A stretch of DNA of 64,000 nt from contig NZ_JACJOX010000068.1 in the NCBI RefSeq assembly GCF_014695775.1, positions 29,908 through 93,907 of the forward strand. Reading direction: 5' to 3'. Shown here piece after piece: positions 45,664 to 53,863 of this stretch. The notes under the pieces were generated by a model. The model did not search any database. It saw only the letters and a list, made by a program, of their open reading frames with translations, and had not been told where the DNA came from. Every line of letters begins with the position of its first letter. Position 1 is the stretch's first letter. The position numbers and the translations under genes were made by a program. This DNA is from Leptolyngbya sp. FACHB-60. Lineage in GTDB: Bacteria; Cyanobacteriota; Cyanobacteriia; Phormidesmidales; Phormidesmidaceae.

Positions 45664-46932
45664 ATGGCCAACGTTGCTGAAACTTTGGGGGAGGTGGTTG
45701 AGCGCGATCGCATCCTCCCTCCCAAATCCCTCAATCTACCGGAATATCTAACACCCGAGGCCGTTGTTTATCCCACCAGCGAGGCCGAACTTTCGGCGGT
45801 AATGGCCTGTGCCCATGAGCATCGCTGGCGGGTCATCCCCTGCGGCAGCGGCAGCAAATTGACCTGGGGCGGCGTTGGGTCTGGGGTAGATTTAGTCGTC
45901 AGCACCGCCCGGCTCGACCAAGTGATCGACCATGCGGTGGGGGATATGACTCTCACCACATGGTCGGGTGCAAAACTAGCGGATTTCGCTCCTAGGCTGG
46001 CTCAGCACAACCAGTTCCTCGCCGTTGACCCTGCCTATCCAGAGCGGGCGACTTTAGGAGGAATTGTGGCTACCGCCGACACCGGCAGCCTACGCCAGCG
46101 CTACGGCGGACTGCGGGATATGCTGATCGGCATTTCCTTTGTGCGCTATGACGGGGCGATCGCTAAGGCGGGCGGGCGCGTGGTCAAAAATGTTGCGGGC
46201 TACGACCTGATGAAGCTGCTAACTGGCTCCTACGGCACCCTGGGAATTATTTCTCAGCTCACCTTTCGTCTCTATCCAGGGCAAGACACCTCTAAAACCG
46301 TAGTGGTTACTGGGGTGGCAGGAGAAATAGAAGCCCTGGTGAATGCCCTACGTCTGTCGCCGCTAACCCCAGCGGCCCTCGATATCCTATCCCCTGCCCT
46401 AGCTAACCGTTTGGGCTATGAAGGATTTGCTCTGGTAGCTCGATTTCAGTCCATTGCACCGGGAGTAGACGAACAGGTTGAGGCTCTCTTGGCCATGGTG
46501 GAGCCAGCTCTATCTGCTCAAGTGTTGCAGGGCGCGGAGGATGAGCAAGTTTGGGCAGGGGTCAGCGCAGTTCTTTTCCCTCAATCTGAGGAACAGAAGG
46601 AGGCGATCGTGGCTAAGGTGGGCCTACCGCTAGCCAAGGCCGTGGCCTGGCTCGACCAACTGCCCTCGGGTAGCCTGGCGCGCATCCATGGGGGTAGCGG
46701 TATTGGCACAGTGCGTCTGGCAGTGGCTACGGCGGATATGGTGAACGAATTGCACAGGGGCTGCACCACCAACCAAGGCTATTTTACCCTGCTCGAAGCA
46801 CCTCTCTCCCTCAAAAAATCGGTGGATGTGTGGGGCTACAGCGGCAACGCCTTGAGCGTCATGCAAGCGATCAAAGCTCAGTTTGACCCCCACCATTGCC
46901 TTAGCCCAGGTCGCTTTGTCGGCGGCATTTAA
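45664..46932 (+). CDS. glcE: GlcE-like FAD-binding glycolate dehydrogenase subunit
   Basis: A 422-aa FAD-linked oxidoreductase, the FAD-binding helper of glycolate dehydrogenase. VVYPTSEAELSAVMACAHEHRWRVIPCGSGSKLTWGG is the PCMH FAD-binding start; LGGIVATADTGSLRQRYGGLRDMLIGI and VVKNVAGYDLMKLLTGSYGTLG are the standard FAD contacts, and the end (KAQFDPHHCLSPGRF) is typical. It follows the GST by 3 bp. The Shine-Dalgarno would lie inside the GST stop, so translational coupling is likely. GlcF is at 13492. Confidence 0.9.
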   Translation: MANVAETLGEVVERDRILPPKSLNLPEYLTPEAVVYPTSEAELSAVMACAHEHRWRVIPCGSGSKLTWGGVGSGVDLVVSTARLDQVIDHAVGDMTLTTWSGAKLADFAPRLAQHNQFLAVDPAYPERATLGGIVATADTGSLRQRYGGLRDMLIGISFVRYDGAIAKAGGRVVKNVAGYDLMKLLTGSYGTLGIISQLTFRLYPGQDTSKTVVVTGVAGEIEALVNALRLSPLTPAALDILSPALANRLGYEGFALVARFQSIAPGVDEQVEALLAMVEPALSAQVLQGAEDEQVWAGVSAVLFPQSEEQKEAIVAKVGLPLAKAVAWLDQLPSGSLARIHGGSGIGTVRLAVATADMVNELHRGCTTNQGYFTLLEAPLSLKKSVDVWGYSGNALSVMQAIKAQFDPHHCLSPGRFVGGI

Positions 46933-46991
46933 GAATGAACCCCAGGGCTGTCAGCGAGAGTTAACTGAACCTACGACCTCCACCAAGACCA

Positions 46992-48599
46992 ATGCAGCTA
47001 ATCACGTTTTTGCTTCGTTCGTCCTGGCTTACGGTCGCGATCGCCGTTTTTGCTGGTGGGCTGAGCGGCGTAGGCAGCGCCCTCATGCTGGCCTCCGTCA
47101 ACGCGGCGATTAGCAACCCGGCTCAGAATACAAATCAGCTTCTGCAGGGGTTTATTGGATTGGCCATTCTGACCCTAATTGCGGGGAGTAGCTCACAGAT
47201 TTTGCTGGCGCGGCTGTCTCAACAGGCGGTTTACAAAATGCGGCTGCAGCTGAGCCAGTGGATTTTGGCCTGCCCACTGCGTCAGCTAGAACAACTGGGA
47301 GCCAATCGTATCTTAGCCTCGCTGACCGACGATATTGAGGCGATTTCTAATACGGTCATCAATATTCCTTTTCTGTGCGTTAATGCAGCGTTGGTGCTTG
47401 GCTGCCTGGGTTATTTAGCTTGGCTCTCCTTTGGGGTATTTTTGACGATTTTAGTGGTGATTGCGGTCACTATCGCGATCGTTCAGCTCATGCTCAATCG
47501 GGTGTATACCCTGCTAAGGCTGGCTCGCAATCAGCAAGATTTATTGTTTAAGCACTTTCGCACTATTACCGACGGCATTAAAGAGCTAAAGCTGCACACC
47601 TCTCGCCGCAATGCCTTTCTCCATGAAGATTTGCACACCACCGCTGCCACGTTTCGCGATTACGAAATCCAGGCAGAAAGCATTGCGGCCGTCACCTTAA
47701 ACTTCAGCAGCCTGCTATTCTTTGGCATTTTGGGAGTGCTCGTTTTTGGCTTACCCCGTTTTACCGATGTCACCATCCCCATTCTGTCGGCCTATGCGCT
47801 CACGATCACCTATTTGGCCAGACCAATTGAAAGTATTATTACGGTGCTACCGGCGCTAAGCCGGGGCAGCGTAGCCCTCAAAAAAATTGAAGAACTAGGG
47901 CTATCGCTGGCCAATCAGCCTGAGCTAGCTAACTCAAATGGGCGCAATTTAAGAGCGTTTCAGCAGCACATTGAGCTGGTAGATATTACCCACACCTACC
48001 ACACCGAGCGCGAGGGGCAGTTTACCCTCGGCCCCATTAGTCTGGCGTTTCAGCCAGGAGAACTGGTGTTTATTGTGGGGGGCAACGGCAGCGGAAAATC
48101 AACCCTGGCCAAGCTCATCGTAGGGCTCTACTCGCCCGAGTCTGGACTTTTATGCTGGGATGGTAAATCTGTAACCGAGCAAAATAACGACGCCTATCGG
48201 CAGCTTTTCTCGGCTGTATTTTCAGACTTTTATTTGTTTGAGCGAATGCTGGGTCTGCAAACTGACAATTTAGATGGTCAAGCCCAGCACTACCTAGAAA
48301 AACTTCAGCTTGAGCACAAGGTTAAGGTGAGTCAGGGCATGCTCTCGACACTGGATCTGTCACAGGGGCAGCGTAAGCGACTAGCTCTGCTGACGGCTTA
48401 TTTAGAAGATCGTCCAGTTTATTTATTTGATGAATGGGCATCGGATCAAGACCCATTTTTTCGAGAAATTTTCTACAAGCAAATTTTGCTAGAGCTAAAA
48501 CAGCGCGGTAAAACTGTGTTAGTTATCAGCCACGACGATCGCTATTTTTACCTTGCCGATCAGCTGATCAAGCTGGAGTATGGCCAGCGGGTCGACTGA
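46992..48599 (+). CDS. Cyclic-peptide-export type ABC transporter (SyrD/PvdE-like)
   Basis: A 535-aa half-transporter with six membrane helices (LTVAIAVFAGGLSGVGSALML, FLCVNAALVLGCLGYLAWL, FGVFLTILVVIAVTIAIVQLML) and an ATPase domain: Walker A GGNGSGKST (near 360), signature LDLSQGQRKRLALL, Walker B PVYLFDEWASDQDP, and H-loop ISHDDRYF. DEWASDQDPFFREIFYK is characteristic of the cyclic-peptide/siderophore exporter group. No NRPS, microviridin or other precursor gene is visible beside it, so the cargo is unknown. Its last 32 bp overlap the convergent methyltransferase-like gene. Confidence 0.9.
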   Translation: MQLITFLLRSSWLTVAIAVFAGGLSGVGSALMLASVNAAISNPAQNTNQLLQGFIGLAILTLIAGSSSQILLARLSQQAVYKMRLQLSQWILACPLRQLEQLGANRILASLTDDIEAISNTVINIPFLCVNAALVLGCLGYLAWLSFGVFLTILVVIAVTIAIVQLMLNRVYTLLRLARNQQDLLFKHFRTITDGIKELKLHTSRRNAFLHEDLHTTAATFRDYEIQAESIAAVTLNFSSLLFFGILGVLVFGLPRFTDVTIPILSAYALTITYLARPIESIITVLPALSRGSVALKKIEELGLSLANQPELANSNGRNLRAFQQHIELVDITHTYHTEREGQFTLGPISLAFQPGELVFIVGGNGSGKSTLAKLIVGLYSPESGLLCWDGKSVTEQNNDAYRQLFSAVFSDFYLFERMLGLQTDNLDGQAQHYLEKLQLEHKVKVSQGMLSTLDLSQGQRKRLALLTAYLEDRPVYLFDEWASDQDPFFREIFYKQILLELKQRGKTVLVISHDDRYFYLADQLIKLEYGQRVD

Positions 48600-49263
48600 T
48601 TCTTAGCATCTGATTGTCGCCCTTTTGAAACTCGTAGGCAACAGGCTCAATATGAACGCTGTATCCTTTCTCAGACAACTCTTCTAAAACCCCATCCAAA
48701 TGCGGATAGGGCTCACAATTGAGCTGAATCAACGGAAAAATCCGCACTTCCATGGCAACTCGCAGCAGTTCTTGAATAGATGCGACATGGAAATCAAGCG
48801 AGAGCTGCTCGGCGTACAAAAACAGTAAATGGGAACACAGCCCCAGCTCAAACTGGTCGTCATTGAAGTCTAAGCTTGGCAAAGCCTGACATAAATATCG
48901 ACCGTCTGTTTGCGCTAACGCATAGTCTGATAAAAACGTCTCCATGGCAGCGAGGCGAGCCTGTCCCAACGCATCAGCATCGCGAAAGGTCTGCCAGACA
49001 TAACGGCTAGCATTTTGCCGAACCTGAGAAATAATTGAGTCATAGGTGTCTCGCACCTGCTGCTCAATCTGCGCCGCCGAAAATTGATACACCGGGTCAA
49101 TCGACACAACAGATTTTCCAAGCTGCGTCATTTCAGCATTAAAGCTGGCCGGGCCGTCGCCACAACCAAGCATTTTCAGGCTTAAATCTGCCTCTGACAG
49201 GCTAAACATCGCCCTATATTCATCTAGCGTCCTGCCCCAGGGAACAATCTCATTGAGTTTCAT
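48568..49263 (-). CDS. Methyltransferase-like protein
   Basis: A 231-aa protein, MLGCGDGPASFNAEMTQLGKSVVSIDPVYQFS being a SAM-loop (E/G-x-G-x-G) followed by an acidic strand end. FELGLCSHLLFLYAEQLSLDFHVASIQELLRVA resembles methyltransferase motif IV and post-motif regions, and AMEVRIFPLIQLN follows. The substrate is unknown. It is transcribed toward the ABC exporter and overlaps its 3' end by 32 bp; whether it modifies an exported peptide is only speculation. Confidence 0.7.
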   Translation of the reverse strand: MKLNEIVPWGRTLDEYRAMFSLSEADLSLKMLGCGDGPASFNAEMTQLGKSVVSIDPVYQFSAAQIEQQVRDTYDSIISQVRQNASRYVWQTFRDADALGQARLAAMETFLSDYALAQTDGRYLCQALPSLDFNDDQFELGLCSHLLFLYAEQLSLDFHVASIQELLRVAMEVRIFPLIQLNCEPYPHLDGVLEELSEKGYSVHIEPVAYEFQKGDNQMLRISRPAGHTPA

Positions 49264-49335
49264 AGGTGGGGAGTCGGTCTCAAAATGACGGTTTAGGGTG
49301 AGAAGCTAGCGCGCCATAGAACCCTGCACAACGGG

Positions 49336-49974
49336 TCAAACTGCTTTGGACTGCTCTAGCCAGGCTTGTACTGACGGACGTTGCCACTGATGCTGCACGT
49401 ACTCTACCAGCGGCTCGGGCACGCGATCGCCATTGGCAACCAGCCGATTTAGCATGAGCGCCAAATCGGTATCGGCAATGCACCACTGGCCGAAGAGCGA
49501 AAGGCGATAGTCTTTAAGTAAAGCTTCTGCCGCTTGAAACAGCGTCTTAACTGCAACCCGCGCTTTGTCTGACAGGGGTAGGTCGCAGGGCTGATGGAAG
49601 ATAACCGTTGTCGGTCGCTCGTCGCGAATGGATAGTAGATCGCTGCGCAACCAGGCCTGAACCTGTCGCGCTCTGGCCCTATGCCTAGGATTTTGCGGGT
49701 AGATGGCCGCGTAGGTGGGCGGTGGAAAAATTTCTTCTAAATATTCTGTGATGGCAGACGACTCTGACAGGGCAAACTCGCCATGCTCTAGAGTTGGCAC
49801 CCGACCCGTGAGGGAGCGCTGCTGATAATGGGTCTGGCGGTTCTCCTGGGTTGCCAGGTCGATGCAGACCAGGTCGTGGGATAGCCCCTTCTCGTGCAAG
49901 GCCACGAACGTAGATAGCGTGTAGGGACTGGTGAACTGGGCATCGATAAATAGCTTGAGGTCAGAATTGCCCAT
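49336..49974 (-). CDS. yfcF: YfcF-like glutathione transferase
   Basis: A 212-aa GST of the YfcF type. LKLFIDAQFTSPYTLSTFVALHEKGLSHDLVCIDL is the N-terminal domain with a serine in place of the usual catalytic position, then LTGRVPTLEHGEFALSESSAITEYLEEIFPPP. YfcF enzymes act in peroxide defence and disulfide reduction. The ATG at 49974 is preceded by GGAGGAAAG, a strong Shine-Dalgarno on the minus strand. Confidence 0.88.
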   Translation of the reverse strand: MGNSDLKLFIDAQFTSPYTLSTFVALHEKGLSHDLVCIDLATQENRQTHYQQRSLTGRVPTLEHGEFALSESSAITEYLEEIFPPPTYAAIYPQNPRHRARARQVQAWLRSDLLSIRDERPTTVIFHQPCDLPLSDKARVAVKTLFQAAEALLKDYRLSLFGQWCIADTDLALMLNRLVANGDRVPEPLVEYVQHQWQRPSVQAWLEQSKAV

Positions 49975-50044
49975 GCTTTCCTCCGGGAGAGTTGAGGGTT
50001 ATCGCTAAAGCTGTACGGCGCTAACCGGTTTCTTCTCGGATAAT

Positions 50045-50845
50045 CTAGCGCTTCAAAATCCAATTCACTAGGGGAATGGCGGCCTTGGCGGGGAGGGGCT
50101 CAATGACAAAGCGAAAAGGCAAGAGCAGCATAATCGGTCGGCCCCCACGGCCGCTAAAGGGGGCCAGCTGCACCACTAGGTCGAGAGAATAGTTGCGCAA
50201 GGGACCTTTGAGGTTTGCCATTTTTGGAATGTCTACCACCGGGGCGGTCTGCTGAAGCACCTGGTTGTCGGCGCTGCGGCCAAAGCAGTCTTCGCTGGCC
50301 ACTACGGTGCTGAGGTACTGGTTGGGGTTAACGACGCTCGATGCCTGCGGCATAGCGAGGTCGAGGCGCATGCCGGGGGTGTGGCGAATCACCCGACGAA
50401 TTTCATTGGTCATGCGGCTAACGGAACTGCGATCCCAATCGACGATCACCTGAACAGCGCGGCTCTGGTTGACCACCTGCACCGTCAGCCCATTTACCGG
50501 CTGGAGCGGGTGAGGCCCCTGGGGCAGCACCTGTACCGTAATTTGACCTTCGTCGGGTTCGTCTGGCTGGTCTTCGGCAGGAGCTAGGCTTCTAGGCTCG
50601 GGCACCACTAAGCTGAGGGAGACGGCTTTGGGCAAAGCTCCTTCTTTAGGCTGGAGCACAGTGGCGGCGGTTTCGGCAAAGCCCTGGCGCACCAGCTGCG
50701 ATCGCACGCTGCTCTCCAAACTAACGACGTCGGGCACCAGCACCACCTGGTCTTCGAGTTCTGCCTCAATCGACAGCGCCATCTGATAGATCACAATGAA
50801 CATGCAGATGAAGTACACCGCCAAAATCAGGATATCGATCTCCAT
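50045..50845 (-). CDS. Membrane-anchored protein of unknown function
   Basis: About 266 aa from ATG 50845. A single N-terminal membrane helix (ILILAVYFICMFIVIYQMAL) is followed by a soluble domain with QITVQVLPQGPHPLQPVNGLTVQVVNQSRAVQVIVDWDRSSVSRM and a later beta-rich half (PLRNYSLDLVVQLAPFSG, PIMLLLPFRFVIEPLP). I know no family. The frame is open to 50986, but the upstream codons are not typical. It lies downstream of the CpcT-like gene in the same direction. Confidence 0.6.
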   Translation of the reverse strand: MEIDILILAVYFICMFIVIYQMALSIEAELEDQVVLVPDVVSLESSVRSQLVRQGFAETAATVLQPKEGALPKAVSLSLVVPEPRSLAPAEDQPDEPDEGQITVQVLPQGPHPLQPVNGLTVQVVNQSRAVQVIVDWDRSSVSRMTNEIRRVIRHTPGMRLDLAMPQASSVVNPNQYLSTVVASEDCFGRSADNQVLQQTAPVVDIPKMANLKGPLRNYSLDLVVQLAPFSGRGGRPIMLLLPFRFVIEPLPAKAAIPLVNWILKR

Positions 50846-51016
50846 AGGTGGTCGGTAAGAAGGGAAACGTTGGACGGTAGGGCAACAGGGGCGATTTTCC
50901 ACTGGAGGCACGCGCAAAGCGTCCCCAATGCAGGCCTCAACGGCCTCAAACATCGCTTCAGGGTAACACCGATGGCCGCTCCGCAAGCAGCGAGAACGCC
51001 CTGGTTTATCAGTACC

Positions 51017-51631
51017 TTACCCCGGCAGTGCAAACGCGCTTTGCTTCACCAGCTGAAACGGTCCCATCAGCGGTCCCCAGGTGGGTTTGCCGGTATCGGG
51101 GTCAACGCCACGATCCTCCAAATACAGCACCACGGGGCTGTTGGCAGCGGGCGACTCGGGGCCCAGGTCAAACTTGAGCCGCACGTAGGCGGTGATGCCG
51201 TTGGCGGTAAAGCTGCACAGGCTGTTCCCCGGCAGGCGAGCACTAAAGGTTTGGCTGGCCGGTTGATACTCAATGGCCACCCCACAGGTGGGCAGAGCAA
51301 TTAGGTCTTCGCGGGTGAGCGCTGTCAGGCGATCAGGTTGAGTGGCCGCACCACTGTAGGCGATCGGGTCGGGTAGCGCGTAGTATTGGCCCCAGAGCTG
51401 GCCGTCGCGGGTGGTAAGGTGCAAAATGCGCTGACGATAGGGCGGTTTACCCGATGTCACACTGATTTGTTCAATAAAAAAGCTGTACCCTTCGTCAAAC
51501 AACGACCTGGGCAGAGGTCGTTGCCACAGCCGCAGGTGCAGATACCAGGTTGGGTCTGCCAGAGATTGCTGACGATTGTCAAACTCCCCGGCCATGTGGG
51601 TGGCCAGCTGATGCAGCAGGGCCTCGCTCAT
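51017..51631 (-). CDS. CpcT/CpeT family chromophore lyase-like protein
   Basis: A 204-aa protein of the CpcT/CpeT family, phycobilin lyases that attach phycocyanobilin or phycoerythrobilin to beta-subunit cysteines of phycobiliproteins. LLHQLATHMAGEFDNRQQSLADPTWYLHLRLWQRPLP and YSFFIEQISVTSGKPPYRQRILHLTTRDGQLWGQYYAL match the family start; PTCGVAIEYQPASQTFSARLPG is the conserved mid block. No phycobiliprotein gene is near, so it could be one of the family copies of unknown target. Confidence 0.88.
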   Translation of the reverse strand: MSEALLHQLATHMAGEFDNRQQSLADPTWYLHLRLWQRPLPRSLFDEGYSFFIEQISVTSGKPPYRQRILHLTTRDGQLWGQYYALPDPIAYSGAATQPDRLTALTREDLIALPTCGVAIEYQPASQTFSARLPGNSLCSFTANGITAYVRLKFDLGPESPAANSPVVLYLEDRGVDPDTGKPTWGPLMGPFQLVKQSAFALPG

Positions 51632-51694
51632 AACGTTACCGCGATCGCTTTAGCCCCGATGCTACCGAAAAGTGGGGCAACTGGCGCAGCTAGT

Positions 51695-52744
51695 CTATTT
51701 CAGTACGGGCAGGCCGACGGGGGGCGTAAAAGTGAGGTTGGCGGGGGTGATAGTGTCGGCTTCGACCCCCAGCAAAATCGCTTCGGTGGTGACTTGACCC
51801 AAGGGCATGCTCACCTGCACGTGAGTATCGGACCCCACCTGCACAAAGTTCAGGAGAGGTAGCAGATCGCTACCGGCAAACAGAGACTGAGCTGCAATCA
51901 GGCTAAAGTCGAGCAGGTCGCCCTGGGCAACGTTAAAGTCGACGACGGTGTCTGGTGAGGGCGTAGCACTAGCGGCGATGTCGTAGGCCCCTGGCGTGTT
52001 GAGCCTAAAGGTATCGGCACCGGTGCCGCCCACCAACACGTTGGTGCCGCCCCCGCCATCGAGCACATCGTTGCCGGGGCCACCCATCAGCAGGTCGTCC
52101 CCTGCGCCGCCCTCCATTATGTCGTTGCCCGCGCCGCCAAAGAGGCCATCGTCGCCTGCCCCACCCACCAACGTATCGTTGCCAAGGCCGCCAAAGGCCA
52201 AGTTGTGACCTGCCCCGGTTAGCACTAGATCGTCACCACCAAGGCCAAAGAGGGCATTGTCAGCAGCGGTGCCGATGAGAAAGTTTTTGCTGTTGCTGCC
52301 CTGTACTAGGGTGAAGACCCTATCGGTGGTGGGTTGCTCAGTTCCAACCGGGGGGGCGGGGGGCTCAGCGGCTAAGAGTCCGTCTAAGGTGGTGGGGAAC
52401 AGGTTTAGCGGGGTAGTTACCGGAGACAGAGTGCCGCTGGATAGGTCAACTTTGTAAAGGGTGGAATCGCTACTGCTGGTTCGACCGTAGAAAAACAGGG
52501 AGTCTACCGTTGCCAATGTCGCATCGGCAGAAACCTGCGCCTGAGGTACTGCGTCGGTTGCAAAAACCGCCCCAGCGGCTCCAGCGAAGCCCGCTGGTGC
52601 GGGGGGCTCCACAGGAATTAAAGCGGCCTCTAAAATTGGGTTTGTCGTCGCGTCGGACACCTCGGAGAGGGAAACAGGCGCTTCTCTAATGACAGGCTCT
52701 GCTGTAGGGGCGGTTTTGGATGGGGGGACAAAAAGATCAGTCAT
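51695..52744 (-). CDS. RTX/hemolysin-type calcium-binding protein
   Basis: A 349-aa secreted-type protein. The middle (about 155-245) has several GGxGxDxLxGG nonapeptides (FGGLGNDTLVGGAGDDGLFGG, GGAGNDIMEGGAGDDLLMGG, GGPGNDVLDGGGG) that bind calcium in a parallel beta-roll, ending in GGTGADTFRLN and VVDFNVAQGDLLDFS. It has no N-terminal signal; such proteins usually leave by type I secretion through a C-terminal signal. The Pro/Ala/Thr-rich first 150 residues are of unknown role. No secretion genes are nearby. Confidence 0.88.
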   Translation of the reverse strand: MTDLFVPPSKTAPTAEPVIREAPVSLSEVSDATTNPILEAALIPVEPPAPAGFAGAAGAVFATDAVPQAQVSADATLATVDSLFFYGRTSSSDSTLYKVDLSSGTLSPVTTPLNLFPTTLDGLLAAEPPAPPVGTEQPTTDRVFTLVQGSNSKNFLIGTAADNALFGLGGDDLVLTGAGHNLAFGGLGNDTLVGGAGDDGLFGGAGNDIMEGGAGDDLLMGGPGNDVLDGGGGTNVLVGGTGADTFRLNTPGAYDIAASATPSPDTVVDFNVAQGDLLDFSLIAAQSLFAGSDLLPLLNFVQVGSDTHVQVSMPLGQVTTEAILLGVEADTITPANLTFTPPVGLPVLK

Positions 52745-52939
52745 AGGAGCACAGGCAAAAACAACAGCAGAGGGTGAGGCTAAGGCTGTAAATTCAAGTG
52801 AAGCGCGTCGCTGGACGTTGGGGTTCTATCCCACATTCTGGCGCGGGGACTGAAATCCGGAAAAAAATGACTTGGTATCGATACGAACAATTCAAGCGAT
52901 CGCCCCAGCAGTCAAGATTCCGTAAATCTACGGTGAATC

Positions 52940-53764
52940 CTAAGCTACATTGCTAGGGTCTATCGCCACCCACTGCTCAAAGGGAGCGCAAAACTGAGCC
53001 AGGGAAATTAGGTGAATCCCGCTCTGGGGCGCGGCGATCGCCCGATCGCCCCCTGTGTTGTAGCCCCAGTCGGCCAAAAACAGCTCCACACCGCCCAGAT
53101 CGGGCTGGGCTTGCACCGATTGCAGCGCCTTGACCCGATCCTCCACAAACCAGAGGGTAGCCTCCGGTTGAACGGCTTTGATCTGCCTTAAGGTCTCGTA
53201 CTTGGGCCGTTTGACTTCTTTTCCCAAAATCCGATCGATCGGCTCCGGGCCAAGAGGGCCATTGCCGGGCAGCACAACGCCGCTCTTGGCCAACAGTTGC
53301 TGAATAAACCGGCCTTCCTTCGTTGAAATAATCACCAACTCGACCCCATTTCCCATTGCCTGCTGGAGACGATCGATCACGCCGGGGTAGAAGCGCTGGT
53401 AGCTCAGCCAGTCGTCAACATCGGCTTGAATCCAGCGATCGCGCACCCCATCCACCGCTTTGCCGATGGTGGCAGGCTCTACCCCCGCTTGGGCCAGCAT
53501 CTGCGGCACGAGTTCGGGCCAGCGATCGAGAATATCGCCCTCGGATACCCCCGACATCAGCCCGTAGAGTACCAGCGGCATCTCCCACCCCGTTTCGACC
53601 ACAGGCCGCAGCGGATAAAAGCGCTCCGCCAGCCCCTCCGGCGGTGCCCCCGCACCCGGCTCAAACACCTCGCTATAAGCCCGCCAGGCGGTCTGAAAAT
53701 ACTCCCGCAGCCCATCGCAGACCACGCCATCAAAATCGAGCGCCAGAATATCGGGAGAAACCAT
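52940..53764 (-). CDS. HAD-superfamily hydrolase
   Basis: A 274-aa phosphohydrolase-like protein. LALDFDGVVCDGLREYF is HAD motif I (D-x-D-x-x), ELVIISTKEG is motif II, and LWFVEDRVKALQSV is motif IV-like with an acidic pair. KEVKRPKYETLRQI gives the motif III lysine. A large helical cap (PEGLAERFYPLRPVVETGWEMPLVLYGLM) separates motifs I and II. The substrate cannot be told. It is transcribed after cruH with a palindromic repeat between. Confidence 0.85.
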   Translation of the reverse strand: MVSPDILALDFDGVVCDGLREYFQTAWRAYSEVFEPGAGAPPEGLAERFYPLRPVVETGWEMPLVLYGLMSGVSEGDILDRWPELVPQMLAQAGVEPATIGKAVDGVRDRWIQADVDDWLSYQRFYPGVIDRLQQAMGNGVELVIISTKEGRFIQQLLAKSGVVLPGNGPLGPEPIDRILGKEVKRPKYETLRQIKAVQPEATLWFVEDRVKALQSVQAQPDLGGVELFLADWGYNTGGDRAIAAPQSGIHLISLAQFCAPFEQWVAIDPSNVA

Positions 53765-53787
53765 CGAGAAACGGGGAAAAGGGGTTC

Positions 53788-53856
53788 AAGGTCTAGGGTA
53801 CAGGGTTTGGGGCCGAGCCTTATACCCTAAACCCTGTACCTTAAACCTTTGACCTA
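53788..53856. repeat. Palindromic repeat between the HAD and cruH genes
   Basis: AGGTCTAGGGTACAGGGTTTGGGG and CCCTAAACCCTGTACCTTAAACC are complementary over a perfect GGTACAGGGTTT core with a few mismatches beyond. It shares the TAGGGTTTAGGG words at 18070-18112 and 18915-18931. It may act as a transcript terminator of cruE-cruH or as a dispersed palindromic element. Confidence 0.65.
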
Positions 53857-53863
53857 GTACCCA

